Source: Solitalea koreensis (GTDB lineage: Bacteria; Bacteroidota; Bacteroidia; Sphingobacteriales; Sphingobacteriaceae). Taken from it: a DNA stretch of 64,000 nucleotides. Shown one piece after another: positions 26,118 through 36,105 of the stretch. A program made the position numbers and the translations under genes. The stretch lies in the NCBI RefSeq assembly GCF_900182575.1, contig NZ_FXSZ01000005.1, forward strand, positions 180,627 to 244,626. The letters run 5' to 3'. The notes under the pieces are model-generated. The model did not search any database, was not told where the DNA came from, and saw nothing but the letters and a program-made list of their open reading frames with translations. Every line of letters starts with the position of its first letter. Position 1 is the stretch's first letter.

Positions 26118-28655
26118 ATGGATATTCAATACGTTGGCGAGCATTTGCTGCCAGGAAAGTTAGGACAGTTCTTTATCATTCTTGCATTCGGAATGTCGTT
26201 GCTTTCAACCATTGCCTATTATTTCCAAACCTCAAATGATAAAAATGACCTCTCATGGCGACAAATTGCACGCTGGTCGTTTCGTATTCATACCGTTGCA
26301 TTAATTGGTATTATAGCTGCGCTGTTCTTCATTATTTACAATCATTATTTCGAGTATAATTACGCCTATTCGCACTCTTCACGGAGTTTGCCTACCCATT
26401 ATATGATTTCTTGTTTTTGGGAAGGACAAGAAGGGAGTTTCCTGCTTTGGGCATTTTGGCAATTAGTTTTCGGGAATGTATTGATCCGTTTTGCAAAAGA
26501 CTGGGAAGATAGTGTTATGACCATCGTTGGGTTGTCGCAGGTATTCATTTTATCGATGCTTTTAGGGGTAGAGGTATTCGGATATCGTATCGGTAGTTCA
26601 CCTTTCATTTTGCTGCGTGATGCAATGCAAGGTGCTCCGATATTTCAAGATCCTCAATATCTAGTTAAATACATTCAGGACGGCCGTGGATTGAATCCTT
26701 TGCTTCAAAACTATTGGATGGTTATTCACCCGCCAACTTTGTTCTTTGGTTTTGCCAGTATGGTTGTTCCTTTTGCATATGCAATGGCAGGTTTGTGGAC
26801 AAAACGTTTAAAAGAATGGGTGAAACCGGCTTTGCCATACGCTTTAGTAGCAGTGATGGTATTGGGAACCGGTATCATAATGGGGGCCTTTTGGGCTTAT
26901 GAGGCTCTTAATTTTGGTGGTTTCTGGGCCTGGGATCCGGTTGAAAACGCTTCACTGATTCCTTGGTTAACCATGATTTCAGCCATTCACGTATTGGTGG
27001 TTTATAAAAATACAGGGCATTCCTATTTCACTGCATTATTCTTGGTGCTGATTAGCTTTATATTGGTGCTCTATGCATCGTTCCTGACACGTAGTGGTAT
27101 TTTGGGAGAAACTTCTGTACATGCTTTTACTGACTTGGGTATGTCGGGTCAGTTGGTTATTTATGTGCTTGTATTTCTCGCCTTGAGTACCTGGTTAATT
27201 GTGAAGAATTGGAAACAATTGCCAATAACCGAAAAAGACGAGCATATTTATTCTCGCGAATTCTGGATGTTTATCGGAGCCTTAGTAATGACTTTGTCAT
27301 GTTTACAAGTTATAGCAACGACATCTATTCCTGTATACAATAAATTATTTAATGGAAATGTTGCGCCGCCTGTAGATCCTGTTGGTTTTTATAACCAATG
27401 GCAAATGCCTTTTGCTGTTATTGTTGCTCTTATTAGTGCTTTCGCACAGTACTTAAAGTATAAAAAAACTGATTCTGTAAAGTTTTGGATCAATACCGGA
27501 GTTTCTTTGCTTATGTCGGCATTGGTGACTGCAGTAGTGGTTTACTATACTTTATTGGGTGGTTTAAAATTAGTGTTCGGTGAAAATTATCATAACGATA
27601 ATCCATTTAACTGGATGTTTGTAATCTTGATTTATGCTTGCGTATTCAGCGTAATCACGAACGCTAAAATTTTAGGAGAAGCCATAAAAGGTAAATTTAA
27701 ATTGACCGGATCAGCTGTTGCCCACATGGGGTTTGCATTGATGTTAATCGGTGCCACCATTGCCGCTTCTCAGAAACGTGTTATCTCTATTAATACTTCT
27801 GGTTTTGATTACGGTAAAGAATTCGATTCAAAAAATAAGCGCGAAAACGTATTGCTTTGGAAAGGTGAGTCGATGAAAATGGATAAGTACCTCGTTACTT
27901 ATACCGGTGATACTACTGAAGGCGTGAATACTTATTATCGCGTAAACTACAAAGTTGTAGATGAATCAAATAAAGTAGTAGAGAACTTTGATCTGAATCC
28001 ACTTGGTCAAATTAATCCAACAATGGGTTTAGTAGCGTCTCCAGATACCCGTCATTACCTTACTCATGATATCTACACTCATGTAAGTTCCGTTCCGAAG
28101 AGAGAGGAGGATGCGGCTGCAGAAGGACATGATGGACATGCTGAAGATGAAGGATACAACCCTCCATCGACCTATAAAGTAAGTGTAGGCGATACCATCA
28201 ATTTTGACGAAGGAAAAGTCGTTGTTCGCGGAATCAATAAGGATGTTCATCTGAAAGATATGACGATCAATCAGGGTGATATTGCAGTTGGGTTAACATT
28301 GGCGGTAATTGGAAATTCGGATCGTAAAGAAACCATCGTCGAACCTGTGTATCTAATCAAGAATCGCAGTCAGTTTACGCTTTCAAAAAAGATGGAAGAA
28401 TTCGGGTTGAAATTCAAATTCACTAAAATCATACCTGACGAAAATAAGTTTGAATTGGTGATGTTGAAGAAACCGGGCAAACAAAAAGATTACGTTATCA
28501 TGAAGGCCATCGTGTTTCCATATATTAATTTCTTGTGGGGTGGTACTATCATTATGGTAATTGGTTTTGCTTTCTCTATTTCAAGAAGATTAAAAGAACT
28601 GAAAGATGCCAAGTCAAAAGATCAAACAGAAAAGATGAAAGACGTAGTTCTTTAA
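26118..28655 (+). CDS. ccmF: CcmF-type cytochrome c heme lyase
   Basis: 845 residues with about 14-15 membrane helices. The periplasmic WWD heme motif is NFGGFWAWDPVENASLIPW, and other family motifs are SCFWEGQEGSFLLW and MVIHPPTLFFGF. A large periplasmic domain near residues 560-790 includes a His-rich acidic stretch (EGHDGHAEDEG). It attaches heme from CcmE to apocytochrome CxxCH motifs. It follows ccmE and precedes the DUF2520 gene by 25 bp. No ccmG or ccmH gene is visible nearby. Confidence 0.95.
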   Translation: MDIQYVGEHLLPGKLGQFFIILAFGMSLLSTIAYYFQTSNDKNDLSWRQIARWSFRIHTVALIGIIAALFFIIYNHYFEYNYAYSHSSRSLPTHYMISCFWEGQEGSFLLWAFWQLVFGNVLIRFAKDWEDSVMTIVGLSQVFILSMLLGVEVFGYRIGSSPFILLRDAMQGAPIFQDPQYLVKYIQDGRGLNPLLQNYWMVIHPPTLFFGFASMVVPFAYAMAGLWTKRLKEWVKPALPYALVAVMVLGTGIIMGAFWAYEALNFGGFWAWDPVENASLIPWLTMISAIHVLVVYKNTGHSYFTALFLVLISFILVLYASFLTRSGILGETSVHAFTDLGMSGQLVIYVLVFLALSTWLIVKNWKQLPITEKDEHIYSREFWMFIGALVMTLSCLQVIATTSIPVYNKLFNGNVAPPVDPVGFYNQWQMPFAVIVALISAFAQYLKYKKTDSVKFWINTGVSLLMSALVTAVVVYYTLLGGLKLVFGENYHNDNPFNWMFVILIYACVFSVITNAKILGEAIKGKFKLTGSAVAHMGFALMLIGATIAASQKRVISINTSGFDYGKEFDSKNKRENVLLWKGESMKMDKYLVTYTGDTTEGVNTYYRVNYKVVDESNKVVENFDLNPLGQINPTMGLVASPDTRHYLTHDIYTHVSSVPKREEDAAAEGHDGHAEDEGYNPPSTYKVSVGDTINFDEGKVVVRGINKDVHLKDMTINQGDIAVGLTLAVIGNSDRKETIVEPVYLIKNRSQFTLSKKMEEFGLKFKFTKIIPDENKFELVMLKKPGKQKDYVIMKAIVFPYINFLWGGTIIMVIGFAFSISRRLKELKDAKSKDQTEKMKDVVL

Positions 28656-28680
28656 TCTTAAAGACTTTGATCTCAAATAT

Positions 28681-29454
28681 ATGAGAATAACAATTATCGG
28701 TTCAGGAAATGTAGCTACAGTATTGGCTTTCGCCTTAAAACGCGGAGGACATGAAATCGTTCAAGTGTATAGCCGAACTAAGGCTAATGCTATTGAACTG
28801 GCCGAACAGGTAGATGCCAAGGCGGTAAATGAGTTCGCGGATATACATGTAAATGCAGACTTATACATAGTTTCCGTTAAAGATGATGTGATTGCTAAAA
28901 CTGCCAATAGCTTTAACGTTGACGGAAAGATTGTTGTTCATACAGCGGGTAGTATTCCGATGGAGGTCTTAAAAGCTTCATCTGATAACTATGGTGTTTT
29001 CTATCCTTTGCAAACCTTTTCTAAACAACGGACGCAAAGTTTTGAAAGCATTCCTATTTGTTTAGAAGCTTCGGATGAAAGAACAATGAAGGCGTTGAAA
29101 GAACTTGCGAATTCAATTTCGACAAATGTAACTGAAGTAAACTCCGAACAGCGTAAGGTGTTGCATTTAACAGCAGTTTTTGCGTGCAATTTTGTAAACC
29201 ATTTATACACGCTTTCGGAACAATTACTGAAAGAACATAAATTATCATTTGATTATATTCGTCCGCTTATTATTGAAACGGCAGAGAAAATCAAAAATAT
29301 TAATCCTTTAGAGGCCCAAACCGGTCCGGCAAGACGTAATGATCAGCAGGTAATGTTAAGTCATTTACAAATGCTTGAAAACGAGCCGGTATTGAAGTCT
29401 ATTTACACCCTGCTGTCGGAAAGTATTGTCAATACCTATAATTCGCAGCAATAA
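28681..29454 (+). CDS. Rossmann-fold and DUF2520 domain protein
   Basis: 257 residues. The N-terminal NAD(P)-binding fold opens with ITIIGSGNVATVLAFAL (GxGNxA), and a C-terminal helical DUF2520 domain carries LHLTAVFACNFVNHL and the conserved QTGPARRND. The layout resembles ketopantoate reductase/6-phosphogluconate-dehydrogenase-like proteins, so it is probably an oxidoreductase of unknown substrate. It is 25 bp after ccmF and 17 bp before the ferredoxin gene, so all three probably share a transcript. Confidence 0.82.
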   Translation: MRITIIGSGNVATVLAFALKRGGHEIVQVYSRTKANAIELAEQVDAKAVNEFADIHVNADLYIVSVKDDVIAKTANSFNVDGKIVVHTAGSIPMEVLKASSDNYGVFYPLQTFSKQRTQSFESIPICLEASDERTMKALKELANSISTNVTEVNSEQRKVLHLTAVFACNFVNHLYTLSEQLLKEHKLSFDYIRPLIIETAEKIKNINPLEAQTGPARRNDQQVMLSHLQMLENEPVLKSIYTLLSESIVNTYNSQQ

Positions 29455-29471
29455 TTTATAATTTTGAGCCC

Positions 29472-29804
29472 ATGAATGTATTTAAGCTAAAAATAAATTT
29501 TGAAGAAGCCGGTAAAGAGTCCATAGAACTTCCAATTGCTGTAGGGGAGTCGGTGCTGGATGTTTGCATGGATAACGATATTGAATTGCAACATAATTGC
29601 GGTGGTGTTTGTGGTTGTAGTACCTGTCATATTTATGTGGTAAATGGGATGGAGAATCTACCTGAAATATCCGACAAGGAAGAAGATTTTATCGACCGTG
29701 CCGTAAATCCTACTATTTATTCTCGTCTGGGTTGCCAATGTGTGGCCACAGATGGCAATTTCGAAATTCTTGTTCCTGATCAGTCAGGATTTATGGGACA
29801 CTAG
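29472..29804 (+). CDS. fdx: 2Fe-2S ferredoxin (adrenodoxin/Isc type)
   Basis: 110 residues. Four cluster cysteines are visible in the order CGGVCGCSTC (C-x5-C-x2-C spacing counted from the HNC cysteine) and a distant CQC near residue 96. The C-terminal ILVPDQSGFMGH is usual for Isc-type ferredoxins. It donates electrons in Fe-S cluster assembly. The iscX-like gene follows after 134 bp, which supports an Isc link, though iscSUA/hscAB are not in the window. Confidence 0.88.
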   Translation: MNVFKLKINFEEAGKESIELPIAVGESVLDVCMDNDIELQHNCGGVCGCSTCHIYVVNGMENLPEISDKEEDFIDRAVNPTIYSRLGCQCVATDGNFEILVPDQSGFMGH

Positions 29805-29938
29805 AGAAAGCATGAGTGAAGGATAAGAGGAGTGAATGTTCGCTTCTAATAACCCATCCCGAAATTATAATCGGTGTATCACAATAATAATAAAGTATCG
29901 GTGTAATCAATTTAGCATCGGTGTAATCAACTAAAAAT

Positions 29939-30181
29939 ATGATCCAAGATAAGTTTGCTTTACCAATAAAATGGAATGATTATGAAGACATCGCCATGGG
30001 ACTTTATGAAAAGTTTGGTGATGATTTCGATGAATCAAGAATTTACCGCATTCGTTTTACCGAATTAATTGATTGGGTTTTATCTATTCCACATTTTGCC
30101 GGAAAACGTGAAGAATGTAACGAAGGTCACTTAGAGCAAATTCAAAGTGCCTGGGTTTACGAATGGCGAGATAACCAATAA
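29939..30181 (+). CDS. iscX: IscX-like Fe-S assembly protein
   Basis: 80 residues, highly acidic. The motif KWNDYEDIAMGLYEKF near the N-terminus and the FTELIDWV plus HLEQIQSAW stretches match IscX (YfhJ), a small regulator that binds IscS and iron. It lies after the ferredoxin gene, as in many isc operons. The intervening 134 bp contain two copies of ATCGGTGTAATCA, a short motif repeated in the leader. Confidence 0.88.
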   Translation: MIQDKFALPIKWNDYEDIAMGLYEKFGDDFDESRIYRIRFTELIDWVLSIPHFAGKREECNEGHLEQIQSAWVYEWRDNQ

Positions 30182-30264
30182 TTTTAATTATCGATTATGA
30201 ATTATGAATGTGATTATCATTTGTAATTCATAATTCAACATTCATTCAACATCTATAATTCCTA

Positions 30265-30786
30265 ATGAGTTTTCTTCCTAAACTTGCTTCCATTACTACT
30301 TTTATTTTTGATGTTGACGGTGTATTAACCGACGGCTCTGTTTTGGTGACTGAAGACGGCCATCATTTACGCAGTTTCAACATTAAAGACGGTTATGCTA
30401 TTCAGTTGGCCATAAAAAAAGGCTACCACGTTGCTATTATATCTGGAGGTACTTCTGAAGGTGTAAGAAAGCGACTTCAAGGATTGGGCGTAAAAGATAT
30501 TTTTTTGGGTGCCGGACGCAAAGTTGAAGTATACGAACGTTACCTTGCCGAAAATAACATTACCGATGAACAGGTTCTCTATTTAGGAGATGATATCCCT
30601 GATCTTGAAGTAATGAAAAAAGTGGGTATTCCTGCTTGTCCAAATGATGCGGTTGCTGAAATTCAACAAATTTGCACGTATATTTCTCCTAATTTAGGCG
30701 GTAAAGGTGTTGCCCGTGATGTGATTGAAAAAGTGATGAAAGTGCAACGCAAATGGGCCGATGATAAGCAAGGTTTTATCTGGTAG
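30265..30786 (+). CDS. KdsC-like HAD phosphatase (KDO 8-phosphate phosphatase)
   Basis: 173 residues, the usual KdsC length. The HAD nucleophile motif is FIFDVDGVLTDG, motif II is AIISGG, and the acidic motif is YLGDDIPDLEVM. It hydrolyses KDO 8-phosphate to KDO for lipopolysaccharide core synthesis. No other KDO gene is adjacent, so a general sugar phosphatase is a possible alternative. The gene is followed by the maf gene after about 90 bp. Confidence 0.88.
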   Translation: MSFLPKLASITTFIFDVDGVLTDGSVLVTEDGHHLRSFNIKDGYAIQLAIKKGYHVAIISGGTSEGVRKRLQGLGVKDIFLGAGRKVEVYERYLAENNITDEQVLYLGDDIPDLEVMKKVGIPACPNDAVAEIQQICTYISPNLGGKGVARDVIEKVMKVQRKWADDKQGFIW

Positions 30787-30877
30787 GAACAAAAGTTTAA
30801 AGTTTTAAAGCAAAAAGCATAAAACCGATAGCAAAAAAGTCTTTATTCTTTGCTCTTTAATCTTAATTTAATAGACT

Positions 30878-31447
30878 GTGCAATTTTCAAAGAAAATAAT
30901 TTTAGCCTCTAAATCTCCCCGTCGTCAGGAACTGTTAAAACTGATGGGTTATGAGTTTGAGGTGGTGTTGAAAGAAGTTGATGAATCCTACCCGGTATCT
31001 CTTAATCCTGAGGAGGTAGCATTATACATCGCTGAAAAAAAAGCGGATGCCTACGAGCACAGCATTCATGGTGAGATTGTCATCACCGCTGATACCCTTG
31101 TTTGTGTTGATGGAAAGATTTTAGGAAAACCAACTGATAAGGCAGAAGCGATAGCGATGATTCGTACGCTTTCAGGTAGGAGTCATCAGGTGATTACCGG
31201 AGTCGCCATATTACATGCGCATGAGCTAATCTCATTTGCTGATACAACCCTTGTGTATTTTGCTGAGTTAAGTGATGAGGAGATTGAGTTTTATATTGAT
31301 ACGTATCAACCTTATGACAAAGCCGGAGCTTATGGTATACAGGAGTGGATTGGGGTTAATAAAATTGAAAGGATTGAAGGTTCTTATACCAATGTAATGG
31401 GGCTTCCTACTGAAAAATTATACCGCTATTTACAGCTTATTCACTAA
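30878..31447 (+). CDS. Maf-type nucleotide pyrophosphatase
   Basis: 189 residues, starting with a GTG codon: QFSKKIILASKSPRRQELL, the standard Maf N-terminus, and no ATG lies close enough to replace it. The triad region TADTLV and the GVNKIERIEGSYTNVMGLP segment are conserved. Maf proteins hydrolyse non-canonical or canonical NTPs to monophosphates and are implicated in division control. It ends 18 bp inside the convergent ppx gene. Confidence 0.92.
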   Translation: MQFSKKIILASKSPRRQELLKLMGYEFEVVLKEVDESYPVSLNPEEVALYIAEKKADAYEHSIHGEIVITADTLVCVDGKILGKPTDKAEAIAMIRTLSGRSHQVITGVAILHAHELISFADTTLVYFAELSDEEIEFYIDTYQPYDKAGAYGIQEWIGVNKIERIEGSYTNVMGLPTEKLYRYLQLIH

Positions 31448-32374
31448 GTCTCTTCGTTCAATTGCCATTTCTGCTAAAACACCTTCTTTTAAAGCATAGG
31501 TAGAAAGTAGCATGTGTTTCGCTCCGATTTTCTTAAGCACAAAATTGGTCAGGACCGCTGAAACCACAATCATATCAGCACGCATAGCGATAATGGCCGT
31601 ATTGAGAATGCGGTCAGTATGGGTTGAACTCATCAGCCATTGATAAATATGATCAAATTCGCTGAGTACGAATTTGAAATCAGTTTTTTCATGCAGAGAT
31701 GAATGATGGAAATGCTGACAAATCATTTCGGTAAAGGTTTCAAAAGACCCGGCAGAACCGATAATTTGATCGATTTTTGTTTCTTCGGCAGCGATGAACA
31801 AAGGCACTAAAACCTGTGAAAAGTAATCTTCTAATTCTTTAATATTCTGCTTGGAAATCGGGTCGCTGAGTTGGAATTTTTGGATTAAGCGTGAAGCCCC
31901 AATCTCAAAGCTTTGCTTCCAAAATATCTCGTTTTCATCACAAATAATAAACTCAACGCTTCCGCCGCCAATATCCATGATCAATGAGCGATGGCTTTTC
32001 AGTTCAACAGCTTCTCGTACTCCTTTGTAAATTAGTTCAGCTTCGCGATCACCATCAATGACTTCGATTTTCTGGCCGATTATTTTTTGCACTTCTTCGG
32101 CAAACGCTCTTCCATTAGCAGCATTGCGTAGCGCAGATGTGCCTATGGCTTTAAGTTGATCAACCTGAAACTCTTTTAATTTTATGTCGAAATAGGAGAT
32201 CGCTTTTAAGCCGCGTTGGAAGGCTGTGGGGACAATGATTTTTTTATTAATTCCTCCTTCACCCAGTTTTACTGCGATATTTTCTTTATACAATTCATCC
32301 AGTTTACCGTTTTTTACTTCGGCAATTAGTAAATGAAATGTATTGGTTCCCATATCAATAACAGCAAGCTTCAT
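31430..32374 (-). CDS. Ppx/GppA family phosphatase
   Basis: 314 residues from the ATG at 32374 (a TTG 12 codons upstream is open but unlikely). ASKHA phosphate-binding motifs are visible: LAVIDMGTNTFHLLIAEV (phosphate 1) and LIMDIGGGSVEFIICD (phosphate 2). It hydrolyses polyphosphate or pppGpp exolytically. The family's C-terminal HD domain is absent, giving a short two-domain form common in Bacteroidota. It overlaps maf by 18 bp tail to tail. Confidence 0.9.
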   Translation of the reverse strand: MKLAVIDMGTNTFHLLIAEVKNGKLDELYKENIAVKLGEGGINKKIIVPTAFQRGLKAISYFDIKLKEFQVDQLKAIGTSALRNAANGRAFAEEVQKIIGQKIEVIDGDREAELIYKGVREAVELKSHRSLIMDIGGGSVEFIICDENEIFWKQSFEIGASRLIQKFQLSDPISKQNIKELEDYFSQVLVPLFIAAEETKIDQIIGSAGSFETFTEMICQHFHHSSLHEKTDFKFVLSEFDHIYQWLMSSTHTDRILNTAIIAMRADMIVVSAVLTNFVLKKIGAKHMLLSTYALKEGVLAEMAIERRDLVNKL

Positions 32375-32453
32375 TTGAGTAGAATTGGGATGAATGATAA
32401 AAGAATGCAAAAATACACAATAATTAAATTTTATTAATGATTTTTCGATAGCA

Positions 32454-32483
32454 AAAGCAGAAAGCCAAAAAACTTTCTGCTTT
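32454..32483 (-). terminator. Terminator after the ABC permease gene
   Basis: Perfect 11-bp stem AAAGCAGAAAG / CTTTCTGCTTT around an 8-base loop, 20 bp beyond the permease stop. The minus strand continues into a short T-containing tract. Confidence 0.8.
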
Positions 32484-32503
32484 CAACTTTAAGTGTTTTT
32501 ACA

Positions 32504-33823
32504 CTATTTATAAAACAACCATTTTCCTAATTCCTTCCAGCTAGCTCTTTTTCCGTACATTAAAATACCTGTACGATAAATTTTGGCCGCTAGCCAAACT
32601 GTTAAAAAGAAACCGGCAACTAATAAACCCATTGAAAGGATTATTTCCCAGGTTGGTACTCCAAATGGAATGCGTACCATCATCACAACAGGTGAAAATA
32701 AAGGTATCATCGACATCCAAAATGAAATCGGACTATCCGGATTATTGACCACAAAATTTATAGAAAAGATAAAAGCGAAAATTAAGGGCATTGTCACCGG
32801 CAACATAAACTGTTGCGTTTCTGTTTCACTATCAACAGCTGAACCAATTGCAGCAAAAAAGGCACTGTATAATAAATAACCTCCTAAGAAATAAAATAAG
32901 AAACAGCCAATAATTAATGGAAAGTTAATGGTTTCAATTGCTTTAAGTGCTCCTGAAAGTACATCTGTAGTTCCGTTATTAGCATGTTGAACCGTTGTCG
33001 CTGCTATTGGTGCTTTTTGCAATTGCTCCAGTTGAGTTTTAGGCATTAATTGTTTACTGATAACCGTTGTTACTGTTGTGCTTAATACAACCCAAAGTAG
33101 AAATTGGGTGAGACCTACAAGCGCAATCCCAATGATTTTGCCCATCATTAATTGAAAGGGCTTTACCGATGAAATCACCACTTCAACAATTCTATTGGTT
33201 TTTTCTTCAATTACGCCTCTCATTACCTGTACGCCATAAATAAAAATGAACATGTATATTAAGATAGAACAGGCAAGGCCAATCCCAAATGCAGCCCCTG
33301 AACTACCTTCTTCCTCACCGGTTGAGGTTATTTTTTTTGTGTCAACAACAATATTCGTCTTAAGATTACTGAGCAGTTTTTCATCAATTCCTGCCTGAAT
33401 TAATCTTCTTTCATGAATAATATATTCCAGCTGCTTTTCTATCGTTCCGGTTACTGAAAATCCAGCTTGTTTTTCAGAGAAGAGCTCCACTCCGCTAAGG
33501 TCGTTACCTTCAAATTTTGGTATGTAAAGCAGGTAATTATTACCATCGGTTTTGATGTTTTTCTTCGCCTCATTGATGGAGATGTTGAGGTATGTAAAAT
33601 TCAAGCCGGCATCGTTTGTAAGCTTATTTTTAAAAACGCCGCTTTCATCAATAACAATTACATTTTTAGGACCGCTAATTTCATTGCCTTTTAAAATAAG
33701 ATAACCGATCAGCCCATACATGGCCATTATGATCAAGGGAACAAGAAAAGTCATAATGATGAATGATTTTTTCTTCACCCTGGAGAGGTATTCACGTGAT
33801 ATGATGAGTAGTATTTTATTCAT
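32504..33823 (-). CDS. ABC-2 type exporter permease (NatB-like)
   Basis: 439 residues: N-terminal membrane helix preceded by ISREYLSRVKKKSFIIMTF, a large extracytoplasmic loop (~45-180), then five or six membrane helices. The layout and the GVMRGVIEEKTNRIVEVVISSVKP motif are those of NatB/YhaP-type permeases. It partners with the ATPase gene 16 bp upstream. The substrate is not determinable; sodium export is known for NatAB, but many relatives export other compounds. Confidence 0.9.
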   Translation of the reverse strand: MNKILLIISREYLSRVKKKSFIIMTFLVPLIIMAMYGLIGYLILKGNEISGPKNVIVIDESGVFKNKLTNDAGLNFTYLNISINEAKKNIKTDGNNYLLYIPKFEGNDLSGVELFSEKQAGFSVTGTIEKQLEYIIHERRLIQAGIDEKLLSNLKTNIVVDTKKITSTGEEEGSSGAAFGIGLACSILIYMFIFIYGVQVMRGVIEEKTNRIVEVVISSVKPFQLMMGKIIGIALVGLTQFLLWVVLSTTVTTVISKQLMPKTQLEQLQKAPIAATTVQHANNGTTDVLSGALKAIETINFPLIIGCFLFYFLGGYLLYSAFFAAIGSAVDSETETQQFMLPVTMPLIFAFIFSINFVVNNPDSPISFWMSMIPLFSPVVMMVRIPFGVPTWEIILSMGLLVAGFFLTVWLAAKIYRTGILMYGKRASWKELGKWLFYK

Positions 33824-33839
33824 GATTTGTCAATGTGTA

Positions 33840-34772
33840 TTAGTGTTCGTGAGGAAGAAAATTACCTGATTCTTTAACTTTTGTAATAAAGATATCGTTG
33901 ATACTTGGGATAACCTCTTCAAATCCATGTATACTTATTTTGGGAATAAGAATTTTTAACAGATCATTGGAAGAATAATCCTTTAACATTTTTACGGTAA
34001 GTTTTCCGTACTCTCCATCCGAAGTGTTTTCAATCACATCAAAAAGAGTTCCCGCCTCACTATTCAATGAAGGAGCCGGTCCGCTGAAATTAATTTTATA
34101 TGTATCGGTACGGTAGGAATGTTTAATATCCTTTACTTTTCCGTCGAGTATTTTTTGGGATTTGTTAAGTAAGGCAATTGAATCACAAAGTTCTTCAACG
34201 GATTCCATGCGGTGAGTAGAGAAGATGATCGTGGTGCCTTTTTGATTCAGCTCTAAAATTTCATTTTTAATCGTTTCTGCATTGATGGGATCAAAACCTG
34301 AAAAGGGTTCATCAAGGATCAATAATTCGGGGTCATGTAAAACAGTGGCTACAAATTGAACCTTCTGTTGCATACCTTTAGATAGTTCTTCCACCTTTTT
34401 ATGCCACCAACTTTGAATTTCTAATTTTTCGAACCAGTATTTCACACATTGAATCGCCATTGGGCGACTTAAGCCTTTAAGCTGAGCTAGATACAATACC
34501 TGTTCACCGATTTCCATTTTTTTATAGAGACCGCGTTCTTCGGGCAGGTAGCCAATTTTTGAAATATGATTAGGGTTTAGTTTTTCACCATTGAAAAAGA
34601 CCTCACCACTGTCGGGTGCTGTAATTTGGTTTATAATACGGATCAGAGATGTTTTTCCCGCACCATTTGGGCCCAATAAACCAAAAATGCTTCCTTTCTC
34701 AATTTCCATGCTCACGCCATCCAAAGCGGTATGATTGGCATATTGTTTAACAATATTTCTGATACTTAACAT
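33840..34772 (-). CDS. ABC transporter ATP-binding protein (NatA-like)
   Basis: 310 residues. Walker A GLLGPNGAGKTSLI, signature LSKGMQQKVQF, Walker B LLILDEPFSGFDP and the switch histidine in STHRMES are all present. A C-terminal domain of about 90 residues follows the nucleotide-binding domain. It powers the permease encoded just downstream. The gene begins the minus-strand exporter operon; the promoter lies in 34773-35129. Confidence 0.95.
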   Translation of the reverse strand: MLSIRNIVKQYANHTALDGVSMEIEKGSIFGLLGPNGAGKTSLIRIINQITAPDSGEVFFNGEKLNPNHISKIGYLPEERGLYKKMEIGEQVLYLAQLKGLSRPMAIQCVKYWFEKLEIQSWWHKKVEELSKGMQQKVQFVATVLHDPELLILDEPFSGFDPINAETIKNEILELNQKGTTIIFSTHRMESVEELCDSIALLNKSQKILDGKVKDIKHSYRTDTYKINFSGPAPSLNSEAGTLFDVIENTSDGEYGKLTVKMLKDYSSNDLLKILIPKISIHGFEEVIPSINDIFITKVKESGNFLPHEH

Positions 34773-35129
34773 TAGTTTAAAATTTTAACTAAAGATACTC
34801 TTCATTGGATGAGATGCAAATAGTCATGGTGTTATGGAACTTTTTCTGCGAAAGCTTTTGCTTGCCAGTAGTTTTATATGAGGAATGCCGGGTTGGTAGT
34901 ATTTAGGCATAAACACATAAACTTAATACACCTAACCAAAATCACGTGAGGTACTTACTTATGTCATAAAATATCCTAAAAACAGAGGATAAATTTGAGA
35001 ACAATTTTCAAAATTGAAACATATGGCTTGATAGCCACAATGGTTTTTTAACCAACACTTACGATTTATTATGCATAACTTAAGTCAGTGAATTGGTTGC
35101 TTTACTCAAATGATTAAAAAGCTTTTGCT
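34773..35129. other. Gene-free stretch between the exporter operon and the universal stress gene
   Basis: 357 AT-rich bases without an open frame or RNA gene I recognise. A perfect palindrome, TGGTT-TTTT-AACCA, lies at 35041-35054, about 80 bp before the stress-protein start, with a weak -7-like TAACTTAA about 32 bp beyond. It resembles the inverted repeat at 36548-36574. I find no GTGA-N6-TCAC or TGAT-N4-ATCA box here. Confidence 0.5.
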
Positions 35130-35969
35130 ATGGAAAAAATTATTGCTGCGTTTGATGGTCTCAGATTCTCGGATAGCACAAATAGGTATGCTATTGATTT
35201 GGCCAAGCAGCATCGGGCTCATTTGGTGGGTGTATTTCTTGACGATTTTACACGCCGAGGCTACAGTGTTTATGAAACGGTGTTGTTAAAAGGGGTTCCT
35301 GTTGAAAAATTAAAGGATTTTAATGAAAAGGATAAAGAATCAAGAGTGCAATCAGTAGCAAAATTTGAAAGTGCTTGTCGGGAAGCAGGCTTGAATTATA
35401 GTGTACATCACGATGCTAATTTGGCTATCCGTGAATTATTGCATGAAAGTGTGTTTGCAGATTTATTGGTGATTGATTTTCATGAAACATTTAACAATCG
35501 AGAAGAAGTCCCACCTACGCATTTTATTACTGACCTTTTAAGTGATGTACAATGCCCGGTTTTATTGGTACCCAATAAATATAAATCTATTGAAAAACTA
35601 TTGTTGTTGTATGATGGTAGGCCTTCATCTGTATATGCGATAAAAATGTTCAGTTACCTCCTGCCTAATCTAAAACACGTTGAAACAAAAGTGATTACAG
35701 TTAAATCAGAAAGTGTATCACACCATGTTCCAGATAATAAGCTTGTAAAAGAGTTTATGAAACGACATTTCCCCAATGCGGATTATACAGTCTTAAATGG
35801 ATACCCTGAAACGGAAATTGTACAAAGTTTGAGAACAGAGGGGGAGCATAGTCTGGTGGTCTGTGGTGCTTATCGAAGAAGTGCCGTTTCCATGTTTTTT
35901 AATCAAAGTATTGCAGATACGTTAATGAGAGAAGTAAAAATGCCTTTATTTATTGCTCACAATAAATGA
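35130..35969 (+). CDS. Universal stress protein, tandem UspA domains
   Basis: 279 residues made of two UspA-like halves. The first (1-147) opens with KIIAAFDGLRFSDSTNRYAIDLAK and ends with LLSDVQCPVLLVPN. The second (~150-279) ends with SLVVCGAYRRSAVSMFFNQSIADTLMREVKMPLFIAHN, whose GxxRRS-like loop corresponds to the ATP-binding G-x9-G(S/T) region. It probably buffers stress responses in the cytoplasm. It opens a cluster with ion pumps and redox genes. Confidence 0.9.
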   Translation: MEKIIAAFDGLRFSDSTNRYAIDLAKQHRAHLVGVFLDDFTRRGYSVYETVLLKGVPVEKLKDFNEKDKESRVQSVAKFESACREAGLNYSVHHDANLAIRELLHESVFADLLVIDFHETFNNREEVPPTHFITDLLSDVQCPVLLVPNKYKSIEKLLLLYDGRPSSVYAIKMFSYLLPNLKHVETKVITVKSESVSHHVPDNKLVKEFMKRHFPNADYTVLNGYPETEIVQSLRTEGEHSLVVCGAYRRSAVSMFFNQSIADTLMREVKMPLFIAHNK

Positions 35970-36105
35970 TGTTAGATATCGGCTCTGCATGCAAAAATGA
36001 ATCTTCAAAAAAGATACACCAAGCATAAGCGCTGCAGTTTTGGTTATTCCATGAATTTTCTACTTTCTTATGTATAACCTTTTATTTGAATGTTGCAGCA
36101 TTGAT

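Noticed and set aside
32375..32410. TTG start of the ppx-like gene adding 12 residues
   Set aside because: The ATG at 32374 gives the conserved N-terminus of the family directly; the same reasoning was used for other TTG extensions in the window.
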